Shown in pieces: positions 46,201-58,100 of a stretch of 64,000 bases of DNA. This stretch comes from Dipylidium caninum (lineage: Eukaryota > Platyhelminthes > Cestoda > Cyclophyllidea > Dipylidiidae), in assembly GCA_017562135.1 (NCBI GenBank), contig QEYB01000368.1, positions 744,001 through 808,000 on the forward strand. Direction: 5' to 3'. The position numbers were made by a program, and so were the translations under genes. The notes beneath the pieces were generated by a model. That model made no database searches. It was not told where the DNA came from and saw nothing but the letters and a program-made list of their open reading frames with translations. Each line of letters opens with the position of its first letter. The first letter of the stretch is position 1.

Positions 46201-49200
46201 TCTTCATCGCTGAATCACCATGAAAGTAAAGATTGTGCACAATTCGGAAAAACTCTTCAACGTTAACGTCACCGAAAAAACAACCGTTCGAGACCTGAAA
46301 CAGACTATTAGCCGGCGCATCGGCATGCCTCCTGAGGATCAAGTTCTTACTCTTCGCGAGATTTTCCTTGAAGATATACATCCTCTTGGCGACTATCGTC
46401 TGCCGAAACCAGATGTGGTTGTCCCCATCGATCTTTACTTACGTGCAAATTATAAGAAACCGACACCTATTCGTGTTGCCTTATCTGCGGATAAAATTCT
46501 TCCACTATCAATCTGTCTGGATGCTAAAGTTAGTGAATTGCGTTCAGTTATCGAGGAAAAAATGACCATATCGCCTAAAAAGTCCTCAGATATACGTCTT
46601 ATTTACAATCACTTAATTCTTGAAGACAGTGAAGTTTTGGAACGTTACGGTATCAAAAAGAACTCATGCGTCATTGTTGCACGCCGCCTTGCTCGTAGTC
46701 AAACTCAAGATGCTTTTCCTGACATTGTAGAGAAGCCTCTGCAAAAGTTGTCTGAAGCTAATGTTGTGGCGCCCGAAATAAAATTAAACATTATTAAGCA
46801 GGACGGAGAAACCCTTGTTTTCTCTTTCATGAAAAAGATTACCTTACGTGAAGCAAGTGAACAGATCGAAAAGGAGACTGGGATATTGGCGGCACATCAA
46901 GTCCTATCTCTCCAGGAAGGCCTGCCCTACGTGGCTGATCTGTCAAAAAGTCTAGAGGACTTGGGTCTCAACGATAGGGACACCATATATCTGAAGGATG
47001 CCCGTTTTACAAATAGTCACGATTATGATAATGTGTCGCATAGTCCCAACAGTACAGATATGATGCTTATCTTTAAGGATAAACAAAATACTTTTTCTAT
47101 TTCGATTCCCCAAGAGGGCACAGTGCAAGATGGAATAGATGCACTTCGAAATGCGATTAACGGAACTCCTGGTCCTCTCTGGTTGAAGAACCCCGTAGAT
47201 GGGAAGTACATGCAAGACTATGATATACCGTTATCTGACCTTGGCGTAAAAAATGGGATGACAATTGAGTATGTGTATCTCCCTGCCAAAACAGAGTGGG
47301 CTTTGAATTAGATCGCCTTCTTTTTGTGTACTTTCTTGTTTCGACCACTTGTACTATAATAAATGCCATGCTATATTATTTTGACGACACATTTGTTTTT
47401 ACTCGTACTGACAATTGATTTCATTTTATCAGACTAAACTTCCTCTATATAGCCTCAGTATTTATTTCAACATCTGTGGTGATTTTACTTTTTGTGATAA
47501 TCGCTTCGTTAATTCACTTTTAATATGCACCTTTGATACGCTGTGTGTCAAGCACTTGTGAACAAGTGTAAAAGTAGATTGGTGGCTCAAGGGTAGCCCA
47601 ATTTCCTTCGAACTGGCTTTTCATAGGCTACTTTCGGATTCACATAATCCCCGTGTCTATTATTACTTTGGCATTATCCTTCAGAACCGGATTTTTATGC
47701 TTTAATTAACAGTTCAGCTGGTGCTCACATGATGCAGCGTCACAGATCTTGATTTTCTAAAAAACTTATCCAATCCTCGCCAACTTTTTTCTACTTACTT
47801 AACAGTTCCTCTATAATAAGCTACATTGGGAATTATTTAATCCTTTATAACTGTGATCTGCGATTAACCGTGCATATTGAAGGCGATTGACATACATGGA
47901 CTTTCAGTAAGCAGTGGTGTGAATTCCCAACAATCAGAAATGCTCTAATTGTGTGTTCTGCGGACTAAGCGAGATTAACAACTGCTACCGTGCTTATCTT
48001 TCATACCGTGAGACGATATGCATGTCAAGTAACACGTTTTTGAAGTTGTTCAATGAGCCTCCATGAGCAGATGCGCTAACTAAATCCATTATTATTCAGT
48101 GTACCCATACCTGAAAATTTTTATTTATAAGATTTGATCATATAATTTTCTTGTAAGTCAACTTGCTCCTCGACGATACTTGTTCAGGTATTTGTCGTGG
48201 TCTATTAACGAATATTTTCATCTTAATAATGATTATTTGTTTTTTCTGCTGCAATTATGGTTCGTTCGTTTAAATGCAGACGTATGTGGTTTTTTATGAT
48301 GACCCAAAAGGTTTTCCCTGGTGGCCAGCAATGGTGGATTCGGATGAGGTCTGTGTAGACCACAACCGTGTAACCTACAGAGACCCCCATTATTGGGTTG
48401 TCTTTTTTGGGTCCCATACTTCGAGAGTTAACTGTCTACGAGGTGTCTGCTTACGGAATTATTTCTCGGGTGATTTGATAGACAGCGAACTTCAGGTAAG
48501 AGTTGTGATCTTTTTTATGAAAGCCGCAAATAAAAATAATCCACATTGAACTTTATCGGCAGTGTCTTTCAACTTTTAACAACGAATGACACACTCCGCT
48601 CAATGATAGTGATATATTCTTACTGGACAATTGTAGTAGACGATAAAACAACATTTCTTTTGATAGCATTATCAGACACAATGGAAGTTATTCGGTGATG
48701 AAACCACTCCCAAGTTAATTGGGAACTTGGTCTAACGTGGCCGGATCCCCTACTAATTTATGTTTTAAATTCTTATTAAGATGGTAAAACCGAACCGCTT
48801 GTTCCCATAAACATAGTTCATGAGTCCACGATTCACCAATGTTTGTGTCCAATGGAGAAACAATACGTGGTTGTTTAAAAATAATGCATTTATTGATCCT
48901 TACTCACATCTCGAACAGTATCTGCCAAAATCTGCTGCGCTTTTGCCCGCAAACTTTCTCGGTTTTCGGGAACGTCATTGAAAACCGCCTATTAATTTCT
49001 CTTGGTGAAACGCTGTTTGATTACTTGATGCTGTCACGATACTCGGTTCACACGATTTTCCTCAATGCAATGGTTGGCTTTTGAACGAATCGAAAGGGGC
49101 GGTCTGAGTGGGTACTTGTTCAAGGTGAAACTCGACGGCGACTCGCACCCGCCCTCCAAATACGTCAGTCATGAATTTTGCACTCATACGTGCGTATTTC

Positions 49201-51610
49201 TTTAGCACAAGTGGCATCCGGCGGTGCGTATTCATGAGGCGTAACAAAAATAGGCTATCCAACTGATGCTTCTGCTCTTGCTCATGCATTGCTTTTCGTC
49301 GTCATTCCTTAAGGCTGCTTTTCCCAGGCCACCATTTGCCATTGCTGGGCCTGCCCGATTGTGAGTCCTGCCAGCTTCATGCTTACGCGTCGTTAGGAGT
49401 TGGGCCCCCCAGATACATGGCGCTTCATACCCACACCGTAATATCGAGGTCTTCATGCGTTGGCGCTCACCTCACTAGTTACGCCAAGTTCTGGTGTGCA
49501 AATATTCGCGAAATATCAATGGCGAGTAATCTACAGGCGCCCCAACGCCTATTCGTTATTTCTTTAAATTAAACTTTGTGCCTATCATATGCATCGTTGG
49601 TAGAACATGGAAGAAGTAAAATTGAATTACTCAAAAACGTTGGGCTTTTGTCCGTGTCCTTCACATTAGTTCGCATTTACAGCAATATCCGGGAGGTGAT
49701 TAATTGCGGAGCCAACATCTTATTATAGGTCCTTGCTTTTGCTGCCTCAGTTGCGCTTGATTAAGGATTCTGTTCAAATATCGTCATAAATGTATATTGT
49801 ACGTTGCAGAAGAGTGAAAGTTGGTCGCAACTCGAGAAGGCTATTGAGGAAGCTGAAAGTGCTTTAAAATTGCCTATTCAAGTAAATCATACTGTTTTTA
49901 CTCTCTTTCTTAAGTAGCTCAAATCTATGCTTGTGTTGGTCCCGCTCTTTAGTCGCGGCTAGTAACTTACGGTGGTGGGAACGACGCGAAAAAACCGACT
50001 ATCTATAAGAGTGACTATTTGAAAAAGGGATGGAAAAGTAAGGGAACAAAATCGGTTGCTGAACCGAAACACCGAGGTAGAAGCGTTTCGAGATGCAGAA
50101 CGCGAAGGCGTCAAGTTACAAGGAAATCAACTCGCTTTACGTCAGTAAATAACTTGAACGCGTCAATTTTGAACAAGGTGAGTGTTAACATTACCTATCT
50201 GTCGTCATTACCTGGCACTTGTTTTTTCGATCTTAACAGACCTTATTTTATTAATAAATTACATTCCGCTTGAGACTTTGATTTGGAAAATAAGTACATA
50301 CGTTAGACGCCTTTTTAACCCTAGAGTTTTCTTAAGAGCATGTTATGATGGATATAATTTAAAATTTTTTGGTCGAATTTCTCAATTCGTTCGTATTCAT
50401 GGCCACGGGAATGTTACAAATTTCTCCCATCAGCGAATATTTCTAGTAATTTTGAGGTAAAATACTCCAAGCTCTAACCGATTATTATTAATAACCCGCT
50501 TCGGAGTCACAACGGTCTCCTTTCGCTTATACTTTACACGACTATTTCCTTAATGATCTTGTTGTTGACTGTGCCCAACCAACGTGCTTTTTACATAATC
50601 TCGCAATAGAAATTTGGAGTGCTACCCAATTTTGGTGGAACTCATATTTCTCACCGTCATGACATCCATTCCTGCTGTAAGATGGTGGTGTTTAGGCATT
50701 TACTCTTACTTTGATTATTCAAACAGGTGCCTGTACGATGCATTAGGAACCAGAAATGAGGGAAATTAGAAAACAGACGGGTATAGATTTTCTAAATCAA
50801 GCTAGCTTCAAAAAGGGGTCTAAAGAGTGCAGAACACCTATTGTTGACAAATACGTCATCGTCGCTGAATGACCTTACACCAATTGTAGTGAATCGTGCG
50901 TCTCTCCTGGTAATTTGCCTATTTGGCATGAACTGAGGCCTGTCGGCGAAAATCCGGGGTATTCTACGTCGTTTGGTCGAGTGCAAACATCGTTATGCAC
51001 TGATATTTTTTTAAAGTCATAGTTGAACCCACTTTACAAATGAGTGGTTAAACGTAAACTCATTTTTCCATCAAAGAACGCACAATAACATCCCAAAGGC
51101 TTATGATGTGCTATGTTGATGGGGAAGCAGTTCTCCAAGATCATATAACTGGCTGGGCCGATAGGTTGACGGAACGGTGCTTATTTCAGCCTCACATTAC
51201 ACTCAAACTTACTAAGTTTTTCTGATCGAAAGTTAGTTCAGCGAAAGGAGATTTAGATGTTATTTACGGTCATTTGAATGTGGAAACCGTTCACGTAACA
51301 TTGAATCCTGAAATCCCCCTTCTATGTCGCAGTATTTGCACTTCAGGAATGCATTTTGGATACTTTAGCAAAGGATAAGGTTCCGGCAGGTCGCAGGAGC
51401 ACATTTATACCTCCTGCTAGTGCATTGATAATGGAAACTGATTCCTCCCAAGGTTATTTGAACTCTTTAACAAGTTTCTTCACGAGTGCCATTGAAGCAA
51501 AACTGGAGGAAAGAACTTCCATAACCAAGAAAGTTAGCGACATAATTACAACTCTACCGTTTCATTCTCAATTGAGGCCTGCAGACTGCCAAACAGGCGT
51601 TTATCTGTAA
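43244..51610 (+). CDS. CW zinc-finger and PWWP domain histone-reader protein (ZCWPW type)
   Basis: Predicted chromatin reader: CW domains bind H3K4 methylation and PWWP domains bind H3K36 methylation. Six exons: 43244-43508, 43895-44131, 48311-48495, 49810-49881, 49953-50177 and 51347-51610. All phases agree; the product is 415 aa. Residues 1-88 are Ser/Lys-rich. The CW finger follows: C94-x2-C97, then E-W-H-C (C118) and C124. The PWWP domain starts at VGSIVWAKVSG, with FPWWPAMVD beginning at residue 169 after the splice; its core continues in exon 3. A helical segment (QLEKAIEEAESALKLPI) and a very basic tail follow. The 4.18 kb second intron splits the PWWP motif and contains a whole other gene. 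The lead Trp of the CW finger depends on the exon 1 donor choice (T|GTAAAC at 43508/43509). Length is between human ZCWPW2 and ZCWPW1. Confidence 0.88.
44132..46010 (+). other. First half of the long second intron of the ZCWPW-type gene
   Basis: T-rich sequence with no supported coding frame. It ends at the GC-rich promoter-like segment of the nested gene. Confidence 0.75.
46012..46140 (+). promoter_or_regulatory. GC-rich promoter-like segment before the four-UBL gene
   Basis: A short CpG-rich stretch of about 130 bp in otherwise AT-rich intron DNA, ending 80 bp before the start codon of the nested gene. It has a CCAAT at 46016-46020 and an inverted CCAAT (ATTGG) at 46091-46095. No TATA box is evident. 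I infer a housekeeping-type promoter from position and composition; there is no direct evidence of activity. Confidence 0.5.
46220..47311 (+). CDS. Intronless protein with four tandem ubiquitin-like domains
   Basis: A 363-aa single-exon frame with a clear ATG and downstream AATAAA. The protein is four diverged beta-grasp units in a row: residues 1-77, 82-156, 186-262 and 280-356. Each shows the ubiquitin pattern of two strands, a central helix (for example VRDLKQTISRRIG, VSELRSVIEEKM, LREASEQIEKETG, VQDGIDALRNAIN), then L-x-L and a final strand after a D/E-L-G/Y-hydrophobic turn (LERYGIKKNSCVIV, LEDLGLNDRDTIYL, LSDLGVKNGMTIEY). None ends in Gly-Gly and the C-terminus is EWALN, so it should be neither processed nor conjugated like ubiquitin. 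I know no family with this exact architecture; a scaffold binding ubiquitin-type receptors is speculation. It is nested on the same strand inside intron 2 of the ZCWPW-type gene. Confidence 0.85.
   Translation: MKVKIVHNSEKLFNVNVTEKTTVRDLKQTISRRIGMPPEDQVLTLREIFLEDIHPLGDYRLPKPDVVVPIDLYLRANYKKPTPIRVALSADKILPLSICLDAKVSELRSVIEEKMTISPKKSSDIRLIYNHLILEDSEVLERYGIKKNSCVIVARRLARSQTQDAFPDIVEKPLQKLSEANVVAPEIKLNIIKQDGETLVFSFMKKITLREASEQIEKETGILAAHQVLSLQEGLPYVADLSKSLEDLGLNDRDTIYLKDARFTNSHDYDNVSHSPNSTDMMLIFKDKQNTFSISIPQEGTVQDGIDALRNAINGTPGPLWLKNPVDGKYMQDYDIPLSDLGVKNGMTIEYVYLPAKTEWALN
47358..47363 (+). terminator. Polyadenylation signal AATAAA
   Basis: Canonical AATAAA hexamer 47 bp after the stop codon of the four-UBL gene, supporting that this nested frame is an independent transcription unit. 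Confidence 0.65.
47364..48310 (+). other. Remainder of the long second intron of the ZCWPW-type gene
   Basis: AT-rich, no supported coding frame. It ends at the acceptor CCAAAAG at 48304-48310, after which the PWWP motif resumes. Confidence 0.7.
48496..49809 (+). other. Third intron of the ZCWPW-type gene
   Basis: 1.3 kb GT-AG intron (GTAAGAG donor, TTGCAG acceptor). Frames on both strands at 48839-49572 have no family match. Confidence 0.7.
50178..51346 (+). other. Fifth intron of the ZCWPW-type gene
   Basis: 1.17 kb GT-AG intron (GTGAGT donor, CTTCAG acceptor) with no supported coding frame. Confidence 0.7.
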
Positions 51611-52142
51611 TTAACTTTTGCCTCCAAATTGAAGTCTTATTGTTCTCGATCCGGCATTATTCGTGGACTAGGTGTCGATCGTGGGGTCTACTTTGATAGG
51701 CTCGTGGTTGCATTGTGCATATTTGTGAGCGCAGCAAATGTCCCTTCGTAGATCTTTGCGTTCGCACATACTACGCGAGTTGGAAGACCTCTCAGCCGTA
51801 ATATGCGTGTAGAAACACACAATTGAAATATCCAGAACCGATTTAATGAATTCGTATGACAATAAGTTGCAGAAATAGAATCCTAATTATTTGTCGCAAA
51901 CAACGATCCTATCTTACAGTTAAGTTTGTTTTGACTAGGCTAAAGATGCATGTAAAGAAATAACTATTTAAAGAAGTTCTTGTCTCCAAATCTGAATAGG
52001 TAATAGTGAATAACGTAAAATCGGTGATTTAGAATGGACATTTTGCCCTCCACTCTAGACTCTCCGTCGCTCTCGAATGGATTTGATTAGGGATGTTCGA
52101 GCACAGCGGTGTTTGTTTGCCAATCAATCGTAGAAGCTTTAC
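51611..52142. other. Convergent intergenic space
   Basis: About 530 bp between the stop codon of the plus-strand ZCWPW-type gene and the stop codon of the minus-strand GARNL3 gene. It holds both 3' untranslated regions and possibly one more small 3' exon of GARNL3. No coding frame recognised. Confidence 0.6.
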
Positions 52143-55100
52143 TCACGATGTCGAAAGGGGAAAAAACTGCGTTGTTTCTGGTGTTTCACGGAAGTTGCGC
52201 ATTTTCTCGAGCATCCTGGTCGGGTTAGGCGACTCACAATTGGCTCTATCGGGGCTACTCTCATAATATCGGCCAGTCAAAGTCTGGAGAGAGATGTAGT
52301 ATATGTAACGAACGGAATGCTGTTGGCTTCCACTGATATCTGACGAACAGCTTGTAACTGAAATCCCCATGGCTAGACAGGTTGAGGGTGTGTAGCTTGT
52401 AGGCTCCTGGTTGCCAGTTTGTTGCGATGGAGAAGGCTCCAGGCTGCCTCGACTTGAATGGTCAACCATGCCTTCTTTAATAATCGCTGAAACGGGGTGT
52501 GATGGAGAACTTTGAGCAAGCGACAGGTGTGAGTTTCCTTAAATTCAGGCTGCATACAAAAGGGCTCATTTAAAAGGAGTGGGCGAACGCTTAAATAATG
52601 GTTCGAGATCCCTAGTAGCCCTTTCTCTGGGATGCGTTATAAGGTGGTGGTGAGTCCATCCAACTTACTTTTCTTACAGTGGTTCGGACTCCCGCTGCGA
52701 CCAAGTGGAGGCACCTGTCGGACATGGGCTGGGGTAGGCTCGGGGCTCTGCGGGTAGAGCAAATGCGTCGGCTGACAAAGACCGCCGGAGAAAACGTTCT
52801 GGTTAAGGGCTCCGGAGCTTGACGCAAAGTATATGTCGTGCTGTTAATGCAAATGGTGACCATTTTTAGTAGTGAGCATCGCTCCTTAACAAAAGGCAAA
52901 TATTCTATCGAGGATTAAAATAACGACCCTATTCGGGGCTGCCAGTGTCCGGTTGCCAAAGTGTTTCGACTTGCCTTGCAGGAGAGTAGGAGACAGTTAG
53001 GAACGGCCATCGTATTGACGAGACTTCCATTAATTAGGAGGCGAAATTCGATGGCACTTTCTGTAAATGCCAGAATGTACGGCGGCGCAAGAACTATGTA
53101 GATAATCGAATAACATTGTAGGCTGAATCAACTCAGAAATTAAGTGGATTTGTCAACATTTGCGCTTTTACCGATGTGCTTTGGTTCGAAGTTCCATGAG
53201 AAGTTGTAATCAGTGGTAGCAGCCGTTTGAACACGGTTGAGGTTGATGGAAGAGCGAATTACCGAGCTGTTTGGGTTGAGATCCTCCGCGTACTTGTGTT
53301 CCATTGCGTCGGGAGATGCGCAAGTACTGAATGGGTCTGAGTGAATGTGGAGTGGTGGCGTTCTCTTCGTGATGCGCTGCAGGTAGCAGTTGCCTGGGGA
53401 CAGAAAGTGATCAGCACCTGCATGGGCAACCAGCATGCACTTGTGCTTAATGACTCGACAGCGCGAACATTCGGTCGTGTGTATCTCAACTTATCAGGCA
53501 AATAAAACCTAGTCCGTTTAAAATTCGCATGAATATGGGTCCGGCACTCGTTGGTAGCTTCGTTTTCCCTTATGCGGGCAGTCGCGTTTGTGTGGATCAG
53601 TAGAGCATGACAGTATGGAAGCGGTTTTGCGCTCCACTTGTTGTTCAAATACCCTTCAAATAGACACTTGGTCGTTTGTTGACTGGTTTAAAAAATAACA
53701 AATTATGGTTTTGGACGGCCTGGCTGTAAATTGCCTGGTACAGCTGCTACCTGCCTACGGGTTCATTGCCACAGTCCATCCATGTGCCGTTTTCCCCAAA
53801 ACGACGTGTAAAGCTGCGCTCGAACCCCTTGGATCATTCTCATGCTTAGAACCCTACGTTAATGGACAGTAATTTCACTTTTTCGCATACGACTGCCGAG
53901 GGCTCCATAGTTTCCGTGTTTCACTTTTTCGCCTGCTCAAATAGCGAAGAGTCCATGTCGCCTGTGTGGGAGTCGTCGCGCATACAGTGTAAAACAAGGG
54001 CCTTGTATAAAGGATGACCCACGGTGGACTTGTAAGGCCACTTCTCATGCACGGCGATGGACAAGTAGTTGATGACACCTCGAAGGTAATGTCCTCCTCA
54101 TGTTAACGGCTCTCTCGAGTCTACTGTGTGTGATGATTCAACATGCTTACGGTTGAAGCATAGGAGGAGCTCCAAATCATCGTCCGAACGTATTTCCACA
54201 ACGGCGACGGCTTGGTTCTTAACATTTTCGGTCCGGTAGAGATGCAGCGTCTCACCAGTGCGTTCGTCTAGCAGGTCAAATTGATTGCGGTAGCCAGCGC
54301 AAATGCGACCGCCGACGTTGCTGTCGAGCACGCTGAGAACCTGCACCACCTCGTTTGTGGGAACTTCCTATGAAGAAAACCTTCTGGTTGCGCCGGGCGA
54401 CGAGTTCGTAAGAAGTTAGTGAGGACGAGGCTCTTAAATAACTAGGCTTCAACAGTCATTAAGAGCGCAAACTTCCTGAATGGAGGTTCATCGTGTAAGG
54501 GAAGCCGGGGGGTGAATTCATTATAGAAATCCTAAAATATGCGCTAAATTCTTGAAGAAATTGCAAGAACGTCAAGTTATTGTGTGATTTTTGTGTAATT
54601 TTTCTCAGTAGTGTTTACCGATGTCAGTAACAAATTATAGAAACCCGAGTCACGTACACGAACAAAGATGAAACGAGCAGAAAGCTCTGAGTATGTGAAT
54701 TGGTTCCATGAGGACAGCGAGCGGCCAGTAATCTCCACCTGCCACTGATAAATGAGGAGTCGTTTACCAACAGCAAACACTAATTTCAGAGGCCTGGTTG
54801 CAGAGGTGCTCGTAGAGAAGATGTGGCAACCTGTCACGGGTACGTAGGGCTACCGATGCGGCTAATGTGCTGTCTCGACCAAATTTTAAAGTCCGGAAGC
54901 ACATACCTTTCGACCTGTCCAGTGTGTGCCTCTTCACGAGAGCGCGGTCGACGACTTCTGCCAGCGGTAGGTCGCTCAGTTGTAGCACAGCAATACGCGA
55001 TTCCCGGCCTGAGCAAAGTGAGTTTGGCATAAGCAGTGGCCGAGGAGGCCCAGAGGCACTAACACTATCTACACGGGATTTACGACAGTGGACTAGAGGT

Positions 55101-58100
55101 ATGACCGGGTAACGCAAGAGCAGGAATGAGACATGCTTAAGTGAACAAATCACTTGGCTTATACGCAGTGAAGGACTGTTGATACCTTTGTCATAGCGAA
55201 TGATCATGACCCCAAAAGATTCCGCAACCTTAATCTGCTTGACATCAACGCTTTTGTCGACCAGCAGGAGAGGCTGTTGGTGTTCTGAAACAGATGCGAT
55301 CAAAAAAACTTCACCGATGTGTAGGGACGATGGGGGGCCTACGGTTGCATGTTTATAAATCGTAGAAAAAGGGGTGCAGCACGCCAGTTCCACCTGACCT
55401 CATGTCGTAACAATGCACTAAACTAGCCAGTCGCACACCCAAGTGAGGGAGACGCCGACTTTGTCATGGGGGCGTCGTCTCCACGACTATTCACTCCTAA
55501 GTCGACCTAAATTGTGCGTTAAAGGAAACTCGAAAGTTGAGTGAGTTGGGGGATTAAACGATGCGCTTGTGGCGAGGTGCAACCGAGAACGACCTGGGCC
55601 GAGAGTCCCGATTCTCGCAATAACTGTCAGGCCTACCGGAAAGTGGTGTTCGTTTTTGGGATAAAACAAGATACAATTCTCTCTTCTCGTTAACAAACCT
55701 TATTAAATAATATAATTGTTTGTTTAATATGTTCTCCATTTTTGCATCTTTTGCCCTTCAAAAAATTCGGGAAGCTCAAAAAAAGGTACAAGTCGGAGGG
55801 GTGTCAGGTCCAAAGAATATGGTAGATGCGGCAGAATTCTCCACTCTCGTTCTGATGCAGTACGATGTTCTTCCTCACGAACATCGCCGGCCCCTTTTCG
55901 TGGGCTACTGCCTAAGTTATCCATCTTGAATATTTCCACACCAAACCTATCTTCCAAATGCGAACAGATGCTGTTAGAAAAGGATCTTGCTCCAACATGA
56001 TCTTAACAATTTCGTCGTCGATCAAAGATGGTCTCTCAGAACGCAGACAATTTGCTACGTCTGTATGCATGCGTTGAGCGGTAACAATAAAACCGAACAT
56101 GCGTCCAATCGTCATGTGCTGCGTGTCGATAAATGATGTCTTAGAAACGGGCAGAACTTTCCAGTAGACCATATAATTATAAGAAAAGCCATCTCCGCTT
56201 GTTTCTAAGTTGCGGATCTGTTTGCTTTCTTCGCCGCCGTCCGGAAATTATTTAAGTAAAGATGAATCAGCAAGAAATTGAGGGGCAGGGGGTATTGTGA
56301 TGAGGAATGCCCTGGTGACCTAACCTCCGCGGATGCTCTCGCCCGACTGCATGTGAATCGTCGACGCAACACCTTCCATTTGAGGAGTGCACGCCACCAC
56401 TGGGAGTCGGTGGGCCTATTCCGCTTACCTTCAAGGGCGTAAACGCCGCCATCAACACAGGTTAGCAGAACCTTTCCTACAATGAAGAGAATTCGGTCGA
56501 ACGGTCTCGAGATATGCGACAAGAGTGCAATGCCATCTCACCCCAGGTATCGCCGCTGACGATATCGCCGTGAGTTTTCATGTGCAAACGCTTAGGTTGC
56601 CATGGCTGGAGATAGTAAGAGTGTCTGTGACAAAAGCTCACAAAAGTAATGCTGCATGCCATTTTGAACACGACACAGAAGCCTGTTCTTGAGGCGAAAT
56701 GCGCGAGTTAAACTGAATCAGTGTTGGCATCTCACCGGGGCGTCGAAGGCTAAGCAGAATAAGGAGCTCGGGATGCACATGCATTTACATGGGCGTATCT
56801 TCATGCAGGGTGCAGAAGCGTCTATGTAAACGGACGATCTTACTATCTGCCTCGATATTCCTGTCGTGATGCAACTTGTCGGTGCGTCTCCTCGAATGAT
56901 TGTATTTAGTTTCAACATCTAAAGCATTGCACGGTAAGGTCAAGATATCACATTCGGTCTCCGTGGACTCACAATACCGAAAATAATTTTGACAAGTTAC
57001 GGTTGAATTCATCTGTGCCTACTGGTGTACTGCTTAAAGGGTGCTCGTCGTCTCTGTGGTATGAAAGATTCTCCTTCGCATCTCAGTGACCTCGGAAGTG
57101 CTTCCCACTACTCAACTGTGCTCTATTGCGAGTGGGATCTGAAGCCATTTCAGGCGAAACGGAATGAAATGTTACCTGTCCAAATCGGATAAAAGCCTCG
57201 CTTTTGTTTTGGTCCTTGGCAGATGGGGAGCCCTCGGTCGAGTCCTGAACTATCTCGCTGAAAGCTCTGCGATAGGGTCCGTTAGCCTGCGAATGAGACA
57301 GAACGCAGATGTAAAGGGAAGCATGCATTAAACGGCCTTTAGGCGACATTATGAATACATCATGGTCGGGTAAGGGAGCGGCTCTTTCCTCACGATGGGC
57401 TCACCATGACCCCACTAATCATTTCTATCCTTACTTTGAGGGTTAACTCAACTCCTCAGGCTAAGCTTGTGAGGTCAGTGCTGAGACATCGCCGACGCCT
57501 ATATGCTATCCTTAAAAGAGTTCTTAGCTCGCTTAATTCCTCTACCTAATTCACTCCCAATTCCATTCTTTTGGCAAATTTAGAAGTGGTGAGTGAGGGG
57601 CAAGGCGCGTTCTCTTAAATTAGTGCAATGTGAAGACGGGTGATAACGAAGTGCCTGAGCGGTCGCCGAGAGGTGGGTGCACAAACCAACTCAAATGTTG
57701 TCCGTTAAGCATGCAGCGAGGAAGGACCGCCTGGGAACAATGGTTTGTACGCCTTGACTAGGTGATTATTCCCCGGAAGTGCGTCATCGCATGTTAGGAG
57801 AAAGTGACAGAAGACGCTTTTGTCGTCAACCCGAGTCGTATAACTACATTGTTGGGACCGGGAAGTTGATTGTCTAGCAAATGACATTCGGTTCGGTTCG
57901 GAAGTCGGTTTTGTGCGCAAGATTGTGGGTGTTGTGATAAATAATGGGCCGAGAGTGATGTTACTGGGTTTCAGTTACTCTTGAGACGCTCGGGGAATCT
58001 GTTCTGTGGGAAGTCTTTTCAAGGAGTTATGGTAGGACCCCGCCATCCCGCAATAGGCGGAGCTCACGAAGCTCGCTAGCGTGGCAATGAGACACGAGGA

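Noticed and set aside
46004..46381. 125-codon minus-strand frame
   Set aside because: Antisense of the promoter segment and first codons of the four-UBL gene.
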